A DNA stretch of 64,000 nucleotides from Breoghania sp. (GCF_963674635.1 NZ_OY771475.1:2480001-2544000), one strand, 5' to 3'; counted from the stretch's first letter, positions 44,278-53,964 are shown. Notes: generated from the letters alone by a model not told the origin. Numbers and translations are program-made.

Positions 44278-44650
44278 GTCGCGTTGAAATGAGCGGAGCC
44301 AGCATCTCAATTGTTGGCCCCGCGCATTCCGCTACAGGACGGGTCCTTTTCCCGTCAGGCATGCTTTCGAGTTGCCTTTTTGCCCTGCAGTGACGGGCGA
44401 AAGGCTAGCGCGATCCGGCGTCCGCTGCGCCGTAGCCCCCTTCCCTCCGCCCATTTGTGTGACGCGTCCAGGGACGCGCGGACGATGGTGTGAGAACGGG
44501 TTCGAAAACAGCACAAGCAGACTGCAAAACACTGAGAGATGCGGCCAACGCATCCCTCCAGATCCGTAAAGTCCGGTGCACCGGGAGCCTGCTGCTCCCG
44601 GCTGACAAACCGGACAGGAAAACAGGCAACTCTTCGGGCACACATCCAGC
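44278..44650. other. Structured spacer between dctP and dctQ of TRAP operon 2
   Basis: 373 bp without a supported gene. It contains GATGCG-gccaa-CGCATC (44538-44554) and the nested hairpin at 44571-44615. Such spacers usually lower expression of the permease genes relative to the abundant binding protein. Confidence 0.6.
44571..44615 (+). terminator. Nested hairpin, probable intercistronic attenuator or processing site
   Basis: Outer arms GTCCGGT (44571-44577) and ACCGGAC (44609-44615) enclose an inner perfect stem CCGGGAGC-ctgct-GCTCCCGG (44581-44601). There is no T-run, so partial termination or 3' protection of dctP mRNA is more likely than full termination. Confidence 0.5.
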
Positions 44651-45316
44651 ATGACATCACCAGACAAGCCGATGAGAGACGCGAATGCGTCGCAAGAGGC
44701 TCCCGTCTACAGCGTGCTTTCCGGCTCGCTCGGGAAAATCGAAAACGTTTTCAATCTGATCGCCGCCAGTTCCATCATGATCCTGATGCTGCTGGCTGTC
44801 GTGCAGATCTTCGCGCGTACACTTTTCAACCAACCGGTGCCGGGCTTCATCGACATCACAGAACAGGCGATGGCGGTTTTCACCTTTCTTGGCATCGCCT
44901 ATTGCCAGCGCGTGGGCGGCCACATCCGCATGGAAATGCTGCTGGGGGTCTTGAGCGGACGGGCCCTGTGGATCGCCGAATTCATCGGTGTCCTGGTCAT
45001 TCTCACCGTAGTCGTGGCGCTGACCTACGGTTCCTGGTTCCACTTCGACCGCGCCTGGTCGATCGGCGACAGCACGATCGATATCGGTTTGCCGACATGG
45101 CCCTCCAAGCTTGTGGTGCCGGTGGCGCTGACATTGCTGGCGCTCCGGCTCATTCTCCAGCTCGTCGGCTATGCCCGCCTGATCGCGGATCCCTCCAGCG
45201 CACCCATCGACGTGCCTGTGGTGGAAGACGTCACCGAGCACGCGCGTCACGAGATCGAGGATACGCTGGGTGATGAGGAAACTGAAACGTTGCGCGACGG
45301 GGGGGCTGCACGATGA
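44651..45316 (+). CDS. dctQ: TRAP transporter small permease DctQ (operon 2)
   Basis: A 221-residue protein with the four-helix DctQ domain (about residues 35-180; ARTLFNQPVPGFIDITEQAM, GHIRMEMLLG) and an acidic cytoplasmic tail. It overlaps dctM by 4 bp (ATGA). Normal in length, unlike the 408-residue DctQ of the other TRAP operon. Confidence 0.92.
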   Translation: MTSPDKPMRDANASQEAPVYSVLSGSLGKIENVFNLIAASSIMILMLLAVVQIFARTLFNQPVPGFIDITEQAMAVFTFLGIAYCQRVGGHIRMEMLLGVLSGRALWIAEFIGVLVILTVVVALTYGSWFHFDRAWSIGDSTIDIGLPTWPSKLVVPVALTLLALRLILQLVGYARLIADPSSAPIDVPVVEDVTEHARHEIEDTLGDEETETLRDGGAAR

Positions 45317-46701
45317 CGCCGTTCGAAGTTGGACTGATCATGACCGGCCTCCTGCTGGTCCTCGTGGTAATTGGCGTACGCGTTGCCTTCGCCGCAGCCT
45401 TTGTGGGCGTCACCGGCCTCATCATCATCTTTTCCATGCGCATGGGATTTGAGCGGGGCGTCATCACCGCGTTGAAGATGGCGGGAACCGTTCCGCATTC
45501 CAAATCCGTCACCTACTCGCTGTCCGTTCTGCCGACCTTCATTCTCATCGGCTTCCTGGCCTTCTATGCAGGTCTGACGCGCCAGCTCTTTGAAGCTTCC
45601 AAGCGCTGGCTTGGATGGCTGCCGGGCGGCATGGCGGTGGGCACCATTTTCGCAACCGCCGGGTTTGCAGCCGTTTCCGGCGCCAGCGTCGCCACAGCCG
45701 CCGTTTTTGCCCGCGTCGCCATTCCGGAAATGCTGGCGGTGGGCTATTCCAAGCGCCTGTCCGCCGCCGTTGTGGCCGCAGGCGGAACGCTCGCCTCGCT
45801 CATCCCGCCGTCGGCCATCCTGGTCATCTACGCCATTCTGGTGGAGCAGTCGGTCGGCAAGCTCCTGATCGCGGGCTTCGTACCCGGCATCTACTCCGCC
45901 TTCATCTATGTCGCGATCATCGTCGGCATGGCGGCATGGCGCGGAGATGCACCGCCGATCCGTGGCTTCACATGGGGCGAACGCTTCGCCTCCATTCCCG
46001 GCACCCTGCCGATCATTGCCGTGGTGCTGATCATCTTCATCAGCCTGTTCGGCGTGGAAATCGGCGACTTCAACTTCTCCGCGACGCCCACGGAAGCCGG
46101 ATCGCTCGGTGCTTTCGTCGTGCTGGTGACAGCCATCTGGAAAGGCATGCGCCTGAAGCAGCTCGGTCAGGCCCTGCATGAGACGGCAAAACTGGCGGTC
46201 ATGATCTTCACGCTGATCTGGGGCGTTCTCTGCTACGTGCGCTTTCTGGGCTTTGCCGGGCTGCCTGATGCCTTCCGCGACTTCATCGTCACACTGCCGC
46301 ATGATCCGATGCTGACGCTGGTGCTGATCCTGTGCGCCTACGCGGTGTTGGGCATGTTCATCGACGCCATCGGCATGCTGATCCTGACGCTGCCGGTCGT
46401 CTATCCGGCGGTGATCGCGCTCAATGGCGGTGAGTTCGTCTCCGCTGCCGACAGCGCCTTCGGCATGTCGGGTGAGGCCTGCGCGATCTGGTTCGGCATC
46501 CTGGTCGTGAAAATGGCGGAGCTCTGTCTCATCACGCCACCCATCGGGCTCAACTGCTTCGTGGTTTCCGGTGTAAGGCCGGACATCCCGGTGCAGGAAG
46601 TGTTCCGTGGCTGCATCCCGTTCTTCATCGCGGACATCGTGACGATAGCGGGCCTGCTGGCCTTCCCGGCCATCGTGACCTGGCTGCCATCGATGATGTG
46701 A
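45313..46701 (+). CDS. dctM: TRAP transporter large permease DctM (operon 2)
   Basis: A 462-residue DctM permease with about 12 membrane spans. It has GFAAVSGASVATAAVFARVA, GGTLASLIPPSAILVIYAIL and the C-terminal CLITPPIGLNCFVVSGV. Its start overlaps the dctQ stop, so the two are translationally coupled. A strong terminator follows. Confidence 0.93.
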   Translation: MTPFEVGLIMTGLLLVLVVIGVRVAFAAAFVGVTGLIIIFSMRMGFERGVITALKMAGTVPHSKSVTYSLSVLPTFILIGFLAFYAGLTRQLFEASKRWLGWLPGGMAVGTIFATAGFAAVSGASVATAAVFARVAIPEMLAVGYSKRLSAAVVAAGGTLASLIPPSAILVIYAILVEQSVGKLLIAGFVPGIYSAFIYVAIIVGMAAWRGDAPPIRGFTWGERFASIPGTLPIIAVVLIIFISLFGVEIGDFNFSATPTEAGSLGAFVVLVTAIWKGMRLKQLGQALHETAKLAVMIFTLIWGVLCYVRFLGFAGLPDAFRDFIVTLPHDPMLTLVLILCAYAVLGMFIDAIGMLILTLPVVYPAVIALNGGEFVSAADSAFGMSGEACAIWFGILVVKMAELCLITPPIGLNCFVVSGVRPDIPVQEVFRGCIPFFIADIVTIAGLLAFPAIVTWLPSMM

Positions 46702-46709
46702 CGAACAGG

Positions 46710-46739
46710 AGAATGGGCCCGCAAGGGCCCATTCTTTTA
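46710..46739 (+). terminator. Rho-independent terminator of TRAP operon 2
   Basis: AGAATGGGCCC-gcaa-GGGCCCATTCT followed by TTTAT is a perfect 11-bp stem 9 bp after the dctM stop. Confidence 0.93.
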
Positions 46740-46780
46740 TGCGGGACGGTCGGGACGGTTCGTTTCCGCGTTCACGGAGC

Positions 46781-46911
46781 GGGCCCATCCTTCGAGACGC
46801 CGTCTTGCGACGGCTCCTCAGGATGACGTTGTGGGTGGGGCGAACCTCTCCAGGATATCAACACGACAACGTCATCCTGAGGAGGCCTGAAAGGCCGTCT
46901 CGAAGGATGGG
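46781..46911. repeat. Composite inverted repeat, element A copy 1
   Basis: CATCCTTCGAGACGCC, then a small hairpin, then CTCCTCAGGATGACGTTGT at the left is mirrored by ACAACGTCATCCTGAGGAG and GTCTCGAAGGATG at the right, around a 30-bp core. A second copy lies at 54458-54591. No coding capacity; it looks like a mobile palindromic (MITE/REP-like) element. Confidence 0.85.
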
Positions 46912-46961
46912 CCGCGCACTCGAATTCCACGCAGTCGTATCCACGAGAGAACCCATCCCCT

Positions 46962-47211
46962 CACCCCAGCCCTCTCCCCATGGGAGAGGGGGCGGAGTGC
47001 CCGTGTTGCGGGATCGCGGGATTACGGCTCTCGCGGAATTGAAGGTCGCGCTTTCGAGCAAACGTCCCGACGAAGAAGAGCCCGGCCCATTTACCTCTCC
47101 CATGGGGAGAGGTCGGAGCGAAGCTCCGGGTGAGGGGTGTCCGGGCCCGCCGTATCCACGTGAGATCACATCTCCTCTCCCCAACCCTCTCCCCATGGGA
47201 GAGGGGGCGGA
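46962..47211. repeat. Cluster of short palindromic repeats, element B
   Basis: Three palindromes with the core CTCTCCCCATGGGAGAG or its variant occur at about 46970-46990, 47093-47113 (inverted order, CTCTCCCATGGGGAGAG) and 47186-47206. They are joined by conserved filler such as TCGGAGCGAAGCTCCG, GTATCCACG and TGTTGCGGGAT. The same set recurs near 54276-54392. Confidence 0.8.
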
Positions 47212-47265
47212 TTGCGCGTGTTGCGGGATTGCGGATAAACGACAGGCTCAGGATGAAGCCCGGCC

Positions 47266-50200
47266 CTACTCCGCCAACACCCGCTGCGAGGGAAAGGTAA
47301 TTTCCACCATCGTTCCCTGATTGGGCTCGCTGTCGATGGAGAAACCCGCACGGTTCGCCTCCACCAGCGCCTTGGTGAGCGGCAGGCCGAGGCCCGTTCC
47401 GCCGCCCAGTCGCGCGGTGTGAAGTTGCCGGAAGGGCTCCAACGCCGCCTCGATGTCCTTGCGCGACATGCCCATGCCGGTATCGCGAACACGGAGCACC
47501 ACCTCGCCCGTGGGTTCCAGTGCGGTGGAGACGATAACCTGCCCACCCGCATGATTGAACTTGATGGCGTTGGAGAGAAGGTTCAGCACGATCTGACGCA
47601 CGGAGCGCGGGTCGGCCACCACCTTGGGCACGGATGTGGGAAGGCTGGCGCGGATGATTACCCGATCGCGATTGGCCTGCGGCTGCATCAAGGCCACGCA
47701 GTCGCGCAACACATCGTTGATGGGCACGGCCTCGAAGGCCAGTTCGAACTTGCCGGCCTCCACCTTGGACAGATCAAGCAGGTCGTTGATCAGGCTGAGC
47801 AGATGCGAGCCGGATGCGTGGATATCCTTCAGGTAATCCTTGTAGCGCTCGTTGCCGACCGCCCCGAAACGCTCGTCCATCATCACTTCGGAAAACCCGA
47901 TGATGGCGTTGAGCGGGGTGCGGATCTCGTGGCTGATCTTGGCCAGGAAGTCGGATTTCTGAGAAGACGCGTTTTCCGCCTGCCGCTTGGCGGAGGTCAG
48001 TTCCTCCTCCGCCTTCTTCCACTGGGTGATATCGCGCAGCACCGCGCAGAATTTGGTGTTTTCCCTGTTCGTGTGCTGGCCAATGCGCCCGATTGTCATG
48101 AAAAGCGGAATGAGCCCGCCATCACTGAGCTGACCGATCACCTCGCGCCCATCATTGAGCACACTGGCGACCCCATTGCGGGCAAGCCCGTCCAGATAAT
48201 CGAGCGCGGAGCGGTGGCTTTCCGGAGCCAGATAATCCGTGATCAACGCCCCTGTCATGCGCTGGCGCGATGCGTTGAACAGCGCCTCGCCGGAGCGGTT
48301 GACCGACAGGATGCGGCCATGCGCATCCAGAACCATCACACCATCGGTCGCGGTTTCCAGAATGGCCTCAAGCTCGGCCACCCTCTCGTTCGCCGCCTCC
48401 ACCTCGTCCGTTGACACGGCCGTTGTCTTCGGCGCATCCGATTTTTCGCGCAGGGAAATCATCAGGGCGCTGGCGCTTTTCCACGGTACCGTGTGCATGA
48501 AGGCATCGACCGGGTGGAGCGCGCCGTCGCTGCCGCGCACACAGAGCGATTGCTCGATGGTGGCGCTGCCCGCGGGCTTGGGCGGCCATTCGTCAGGCGC
48601 GGCGAACAGGGCTTCCAGCCCACCGGCTTCCGCCAGCGCCTCCAGATCGGCATAGCCCAGCATCTTCAGAAGCGAGCGATTTGCGTATTCCACATCGCGA
48701 TCGCGCACGATCGCCACGCCTATGGGCAGGCGATCGAGAAGACGCGGATGAATCGCTGCGGCCTTTTCTTCCGCCGTCTCCTCCCGGTTCTCGGGCGCGC
48801 GCGGCTGCGGGCGCGGTGCAATCGGCATGGGGATCGGAGGCACGGCCTTGGCCGCAATCTCGTCCTCATCATCCGAAGGCTCGTTGGTCTCGTCGATCCG
48901 CGCGCCAAGGGCCTCGGCGATCTTACGGAAGGCTTCGCGCTCCGGTCGGGTCAACTGGCTGTCGGGCGGAATAACCTGCCTCTCCGCCAGTCGCACAACT
49001 GTTTCGGTGAAACTCTCTCCAGCCTCAGCCTGGGCCCCGTCCCCGGTTTCGCCACCGGTTCCGTCAACCGCGATCGGGTCTTCTCCGATTTCGTCGGCAT
49101 CATCGCGCGCGACTGCGTCGCCCTCGGTGGAGGGTTCCTCAGGCGCAGACACCGACATGCCTTCCATCGGCAGGAACGGTTCGGCCTCCTGTGTCGCGTC
49201 ATGCTCCCGACTGGCGGCATCCTCCTCGCCGGACGCTTCCTTGACCGTGTCATCACCGCCAGAGGCATCCGTGGCATCCGCACTGGATACGGAGCCGTGG
49301 CTTTCGTCCTCGGCAACCGGTTCCGGCTCTGTCTCGGGCTCAGGCTCCGTTGCCAGTTCGGGCCCGGCGGCCAGTTCAGGGTCCGGCTCGCCCTGCAGGG
49401 CCTCGGATTCGTCTTCCGGCTCGCCCCTTGTTTCATCCGGCTCAGCCATTTCCGAAAGGTCATCCGCAACCGCAGCAACCTCACCTTCGGCAAGCTCGAC
49501 CGGCTCGTCGCGCACTTCGTCGACATCATCGGACGCCAGAGCGTCGTCGCTTTCATCCATCCCCGCCGCCGTATTGTCGGAATTGGCTTCATCGCGCGGG
49601 ACGGCATTTTCCTCATCCCGTGCGGAGGAGGGGGAGTTTTCGGAGTGATCCTGGGAATTCGCGGCCTCCGGCAAGCCCCAATCGGGCATGTGTCCGGCAT
49701 TCGGCGAATAATGGGCATAGGCCGGAGCTGGCTGTGAGAGCTTCGGCATATCGGTGACGCTGCCAGCCCCTTGCGGATCCTTCGGCTCCGCCGCCTCAAG
49801 ATCCGTTTCCGTGTCAGAGGCACTTTCCTGCGCTTCGCTTAGCCGCTTGGGGTTCTCAGGCACCGGCGCTTCATGGCGGGCGGTGTCCGGTTCGCGACTT
49901 TCGGTTTCCCCTTCATTATCAACCTCAGCGTCAGCCAGAAGCTCTGCACCTGCAATTGCGGCGGCGGAAGCGGCCATGGCAACAGCTTCGCTTCGCGCAG
50001 GCGCTGCCGCCTCACGCGTCAGATCCGCGTCAAGGGGGGCCTTGATATTGGGCGCCTCCTCTTCTTCCGCAAGGAAGGCGGGAATTTGGTGCATCCGCTC
50101 CATCGTGACGGCATCGGCGGGACGGCAGACACCGAACCCGCGATAACCCTCGAACTGGCGGAAGCGATCAAAGGCGGGCAAAGCCGCCAGATCGACCGGC

Positions 50201-52071
50201 ACGACAACGGGATTGTCCGTCACCGGCCATTCCACCGTCAGCCCGCTCCATGTGTCGCGGCGCGAAAGTGCGGCCGCCACACGGCCTTCCGGATCGAGAT
50301 CGAGGCGTTCGGCGACCTCAGGCCAGCTCCGGCCGACAATATCGGCCGCTTCCTCGCCGATCACATGGGCGAGTTCCGGCGACACGCCGGTGAAGACATG
50401 GCTGGCATTCATCTGCCAGACAAAGCGCACCGGGCGCCCATCACTGTCGAAGGCAAATGCCGGAGTTGGTTGTTCCTCGGGCTCCACCAGGCTCTCCGAC
50501 GGCGTACGACCTTCGGCGTCTACGCCTTCACGGTCATCGATGGGGAGATCCTTGCCATCATGATCAAGCACAGCCACGTCAGGCTCCGCCTCGGTATCGG
50601 GCGAAGGTGCAGCAAAGACATCGGCCACGCCTTCATCGTCGGGCGCGTCCGAAGCTCCGGACATCGCCGGTGCGCCAGTGTCTGCAAGCGTCACCGTCTC
50701 GCCGGTTTCGGCATCGGCTGACTGAAGACCATCCCGCTCCTCGACCTCGGAACCGGGGGTCTCGAAGATGGCGACCTCGTCCACTTCCTGTGCGTCACGA
50801 GGCTCTTGCGGCGCATCCTCAAGAGCTGGCCCGTCCTCATGCGGATCATCCGCTGGCTGGTCCTCGCTCCCTTTTGCGGAAACTTCTTCGAGACGTTCCG
50901 TGGCGACGAGTTGCTGCTCGTGTTCGCGATCGATCAGTATCTGCTTGGCCGCACGCGCCTGGGCGATCAGATCGGTGGCGGGCCGATCTGCGTCAGGTTC
51001 GGCAAGCGCCACCTGAGCCGCGGAGGACGCAACATCCCGGGGGTGCCCGCGCCCCTTCAGAAAGCGCGGCCAAGGGAAGAAATTGCGCGGGAAACTGGAT
51101 GTGGCCACGGCTTCAGTCTCCTCACCTGGGATCGCATGCGCGCGCATCGGAACCACTTCGGCTTCGATATCGTCTTCGGGCACGATCCCCGCATCAGGCC
51201 CGGCGCTTTCTTCGTCTTGTGAAAGCGCGACATCCTCTTCGGACCCCAAACCATCCACGGACGGCGCGTCGTGTGCGGCCTCATCTTCCGACTGGGCCTC
51301 TTCCTCCGGACTACCCGCTGTTTCGACCCCAGCCTCGCCAGGGACAGTGGCGACTTCCGGCGCGACCGGTTCGGCTTCGATCTCGTCCGGTTCCTGCGCA
51401 CTCGCCTGCGCGACATCATCCCAGGCAATGATCAGACAGGCGGCAGGCGCCGGATCGCTTAATTGCGCCATCCGAGCGGCGTGAAGGTCGTCGGCGATGC
51501 GCACCAGCACATCAATCTCGTCATCCGCCTCTTCCAGCGAGACAATGCCCGGCTCGATCGCGCCCGCGCTTGCCAGGACCTTTCCGTCCTCGTCCGTCAG
51601 GAAGGCCGAATATCCCTCGCCCGCCAGCAACCGGCAAAACTCCGCAAGCGGGTCTTCGATGTCGAGCCTGGTATCGGTGGCGACGACCAGCGCCGCCTGT
51701 TCGCCATTTGTCAGCGTAAGCGCGCGGGCATGCGCGGTTACCTGGACGGCCCGGACACCAATGAAGAAACGAAGTCTTTCAAGGGTTTCGCGGTCCTGCG
51801 GGGCATGCGCCAGACGTTCCAGATGACGACGCGCAGGTGCCGTGTCGGCCAAGGACCGCCCCAGAAGCTCGGCCATGGAGGCGGCGCGGAAAAACCGGAC
51901 GCCGGCGGCGTTGGCCCAAAGCACACGCCGCCCATCGGCCGACCATAGCCAGGCAGGCTGTTTTTCGCCCAAATGCCCGGCCAAAGCCGGCATGGCGCAG
52001 AATTCGAAAAAGGTCCGGCCGTACGCGCTCATCGCTGTAGCAACTCCGCCCCTGCCCTTCGCTGGATGCAT
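47266..52071 (-). CDS. Giant PdhS-like cytoplasmic PAS sensor histidine kinase
   Basis: 1,601 residues (1,588 if ATG 52032 is the start; neither has a strong ribosome binding site). No membrane segments. A PAS-like N-terminal region (1-200) is followed by two very long acidic, low-complexity stretches (about 230-560 and 690-1070, rich in Glu, Asp, Ala and Pro) around a conserved block with FVWQMNASHVFTGVSPEL and RGFGVCR. Then come a PAS domain, the H-box SHEIRTPLNAIIGFSEVM (His about 1381) and an HATPase with NLLSNAIKFN, DTGMGM and GTGLGLPL. The kinase core matches PdhS/DivJ/PleC-type kinases that act on DivK in rhizobial cell-cycle control. Family members are about 1,000 residues, so the acidic linkers are an expansion. 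Confidence 0.9.
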   Translation of the reverse strand: MHPAKGRGGVATAMSAYGRTFFEFCAMPALAGHLGEKQPAWLWSADGRRVLWANAAGVRFFRAASMAELLGRSLADTAPARRHLERLAHAPQDRETLERLRFFIGVRAVQVTAHARALTLTNGEQAALVVATDTRLDIEDPLAEFCRLLAGEGYSAFLTDEDGKVLASAGAIEPGIVSLEEADDEIDVLVRIADDLHAARMAQLSDPAPAACLIIAWDDVAQASAQEPDEIEAEPVAPEVATVPGEAGVETAGSPEEEAQSEDEAAHDAPSVDGLGSEEDVALSQDEESAGPDAGIVPEDDIEAEVVPMRAHAIPGEETEAVATSSFPRNFFPWPRFLKGRGHPRDVASSAAQVALAEPDADRPATDLIAQARAAKQILIDREHEQQLVATERLEEVSAKGSEDQPADDPHEDGPALEDAPQEPRDAQEVDEVAIFETPGSEVEERDGLQSADAETGETVTLADTGAPAMSGASDAPDDEGVADVFAAPSPDTEAEPDVAVLDHDGKDLPIDDREGVDAEGRTPSESLVEPEEQPTPAFAFDSDGRPVRFVWQMNASHVFTGVSPELAHVIGEEAADIVGRSWPEVAERLDLDPEGRVAAALSRRDTWSGLTVEWPVTDNPVVVPVDLAALPAFDRFRQFEGYRGFGVCRPADAVTMERMHQIPAFLAEEEEAPNIKAPLDADLTREAAAPARSEAVAMAASAAAIAGAELLADAEVDNEGETESREPDTARHEAPVPENPKRLSEAQESASDTETDLEAAEPKDPQGAGSVTDMPKLSQPAPAYAHYSPNAGHMPDWGLPEAANSQDHSENSPSSARDEENAVPRDEANSDNTAAGMDESDDALASDDVDEVRDEPVELAEGEVAAVADDLSEMAEPDETRGEPEDESEALQGEPDPELAAGPELATEPEPETEPEPVAEDESHGSVSSADATDASGGDDTVKEASGEEDAASREHDATQEAEPFLPMEGMSVSAPEEPSTEGDAVARDDADEIGEDPIAVDGTGGETGDGAQAEAGESFTETVVRLAERQVIPPDSQLTRPEREAFRKIAEALGARIDETNEPSDDEDEIAAKAVPPIPMPIAPRPQPRAPENREETAEEKAAAIHPRLLDRLPIGVAIVRDRDVEYANRSLLKMLGYADLEALAEAGGLEALFAAPDEWPPKPAGSATIEQSLCVRGSDGALHPVDAFMHTVPWKSASALMISLREKSDAPKTTAVSTDEVEAANERVAELEAILETATDGVMVLDAHGRILSVNRSGEALFNASRQRMTGALITDYLAPESHRSALDYLDGLARNGVASVLNDGREVIGQLSDGGLIPLFMTIGRIGQHTNRENTKFCAVLRDITQWKKAEEELTSAKRQAENASSQKSDFLAKISHEIRTPLNAIIGFSEVMMDERFGAVGNERYKDYLKDIHASGSHLLSLINDLLDLSKVEAGKFELAFEAVPINDVLRDCVALMQPQANRDRVIIRASLPTSVPKVVADPRSVRQIVLNLLSNAIKFNHAGGQVIVSTALEPTGEVVLRVRDTGMGMSRKDIEAALEPFRQLHTARLGGGTGLGLPLTKALVEANRAGFSIDSEPNQGTMVEITFPSQRVLAE

Positions 52072-52571
52072 ATCCGTCCGAGGTCTCGCTCATAATCCTT
52101 AAAAGATTGTACGGCGGTCCCTTTTTTCCCCGGAACCATCCGTCATGCGATCACCCAACGCATCCTTTCCCCCGCCGAAAGGACAGGACTGCGAGACGGC
52201 CCGGCACAAGCCGGATTAACACCTTGTTAATAACCGGAATTCCAATCAGCGTCCATGCGCAGATGTCCGATCCCTCCCCCTCGTTGACAGCGTGGTTAAC
52301 CCGTATTCGTCGCAATGCGCCTTGCTTATGGTAACATATGCCAATTGTGACGATACGCAGGAACCATGCGCGCATCGCGCTTGCAGCGCTTCGCAGCAAG
52401 ACGTTTGTTTTTGCCGGAGACAGTTACCGTCCGGCACCACGCGACAGTTGTCGTATGGTAATGTGTTTGTCATTGTGTTCGCATTAAGATCCATACCTGC
52501 AGAGGGCAAGCTGTGGATTTGCGGTTATCCGATGCCACAACGCCTGTCGAGGCGGAATCAAGGAGCCTTTC
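52072..52571. other. Intergenic region between the PdhS-like gene and phasin 1
   Basis: 500 bp with no supported gene. A TTGACA occurs at 52284 without a good -10. CTTGC-agcgcttcgca-GCAAG at 52379-52399 contains TGC/GCA half-sites like those bound by PhaR-type repressors, but the match is weak. Confidence 0.45.
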
Positions 52572-52958
52572 ATGACGACGTCGAAATCCAATTTCGAGAT
52601 TCCCGAGCAGATGCGTGAATTTGCCGAGAAAAGCGTGGACCAGGCACGCAAGGCCTTCGACAGCTTCATGGACGCCACCCAGAAAGCCATGACGACCGTG
52701 GAAGGGCAGACGAACGCCGCTCAGTCCGGCTCGCTCGACATGAACAAGAAGGTACTCGACTACGCGGAAGAGCATGTCGACGCCGCCTTCCAGCTTGCCC
52801 AGAAGATCGTGCGCGCAGGCGACATGCAGGAAATTCTCCGGCTGCAGAGCGAGTATCTGAAGGGCCAGATGGAGGCCCTGGGCGAGCAGGCACGCGAATT
52901 GAGCGAGAGCGCCTCGCGCACCGCATCCGATGTCACCAGAAAGGGGACTGACAAGTAG
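52572..52958 (+). CDS. Phasin family protein 1
   Basis: A 128-residue helical protein of the phasin_2 family: FEIPEQMREFAEKSVDQARKAF at the N-terminus, a central amphipathic helix and LRLQSEYLKGQMEALGEQAREL near the end. Phasins coat polyhydroxyalkanoate granules and control their size. AAGGAGCC lies upstream of ATG 52572. A second phasin gene follows 470 bp later with its own promoter region. Confidence 0.9.
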   Translation: MTTSKSNFEIPEQMREFAEKSVDQARKAFDSFMDATQKAMTTVEGQTNAAQSGSLDMNKKVLDYAEEHVDAAFQLAQKIVRAGDMQEILRLQSEYLKGQMEALGEQARELSESASRTASDVTRKGTDK

Positions 52959-53428
52959 CGTCCCCGCCCCAAAACGCCTCTTGCGGTGCGCCACGCCACG
53001 TCAGGGCGCACCCGCTTGGGCTGCCGCGCGTCTGGATGGATACGGACCAGCTGGCTCGCGTTTCCATCTTGCGTCTTTGACCGGGGCTGTTGGACAGGCC
53101 CCGAATTTCGTTTCCTTTCAAGACCTTCGAAAATATTTATGGTGCATCGCAATATTTATGTTGCAATGCAACAAAAACTCCCTATTCTATGCGGTGTAGA
53201 AACGCTGGGCACGCCATCCGATCTCTGATCGACGCTTAAGTGCCTGAATTGATTTTGTGACTGCCGGATTGGGACCTTTCGGGCCGAATTATCGCCTGAG
53301 CGATGTTGTCTCCCGAACAACCCCGGCCAGAAAGACGTACCGGTCCGCCAATCGCTCCGAAGGATGGATTGCTGACGATGTGCAGCAGTCAGGTCGCTCC
53401 GGGGCCGGAAACCCATAGGAGAGAATTC
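52959..53428. other. Intergenic region between the two phasin genes
   Basis: 470 bp without a supported gene; AT-rich around 53125-53200. It holds the palindrome and promoter-like element at 53160-53188. ORFs read here are short and lack ribosome binding sites. Confidence 0.5.
53160..53188 (+). promoter_or_regulatory. Putative phasin promoter overlapped by a TTGCA palindrome
   Basis: GTTGCA-A-TGCAAC (53160-53172) is a perfect palindrome; its TTGCAA could serve as -35, with TATTCT at 53183-53188 after a 16-bp spacer. PhaR-type repressors bind TGC/GCA-rich palindromes near phasin genes, so this fits a PHA-responsive operator. No experiment supports it. Confidence 0.45.
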
Positions 53429-53920
53429 ATGACCACTGCGAAGTCCACGACCGCCAAGCCGACCTCTAGCGCCAAGCCGTCCGCCGCCATGCCGAATTTC
53501 GAGGCTTTCTCCATGCCCAAGATGGAAATGCCTGCGGCCGTGCGCGAGATGACGGAAAAGGGGCTCAACCAGTCCCGCGAAGCCTACGAGAAATTCAAGT
53601 CTGCAGCCGAGGAGGCAACCGACATGATCGAAGACAGCTACGAAACCACCCGCCAGGGCGTGATGGACATCAACCTGTGCGCCCTTGAAGCCGCCAAGAC
53701 CAACACCGACGCCACCTACGACTTCATGAAGTCGCTGTTCGGCGTCAAGTCCGTGTCGGAGGCGATTGAGCTTCAGACCGCTTTTGCGCGCAACCAGTTC
53801 GACGCGCTCACCAAGCAGACCAAGGACATGCAGGAACTGAGCACCAAGCTCGCCAGCGACCTCGGTGAGCCGATGAAGGACGCGTTCGGCAAGGCCTTCA
53901 AGGACATGAAGGCTGCGTAA
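53429..53920 (+). CDS. Phasin family protein 2
   Basis: A 163-residue phasin_2 protein. A Thr/Ala/Lys-rich leader (about 1-25) precedes helices with AAVREMTEKGLNQSREAYEKF and ELQTAFARNQFDALTKQTKDMQEL. GGAGAG lies just before ATG 53429; the in-frame extension to 53303 is not used. It ends in a terminator and is probably the main granule phasin together with phasin 1. Confidence 0.92.
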   Translation: MTTAKSTTAKPTSSAKPSAAMPNFEAFSMPKMEMPAAVREMTEKGLNQSREAYEKFKSAAEEATDMIEDSYETTRQGVMDINLCALEAAKTNTDATYDFMKSLFGVKSVSEAIELQTAFARNQFDALTKQTKDMQELSTKLASDLGEPMKDAFGKAFKDMKAA

Positions 53921-53964
53921 AGCGCCGCCTGCGCGCGGCTGGCACCTGCCAGTCGCCAGAAGAT

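Noticed and set aside
45247..46788. 513-codon minus-strand frame opposite dctM of TRAP operon 2
   Set aside because: Low-complexity, Asp/Gly/His-rich translation antisense to a clear permease gene.
46739..47320. 193-codon frame after TRAP operon 2
   Set aside because: It consists of translated palindromic repeats (for example SPQPSPHGRG) and overlaps the 3' end of the PdhS-like gene.
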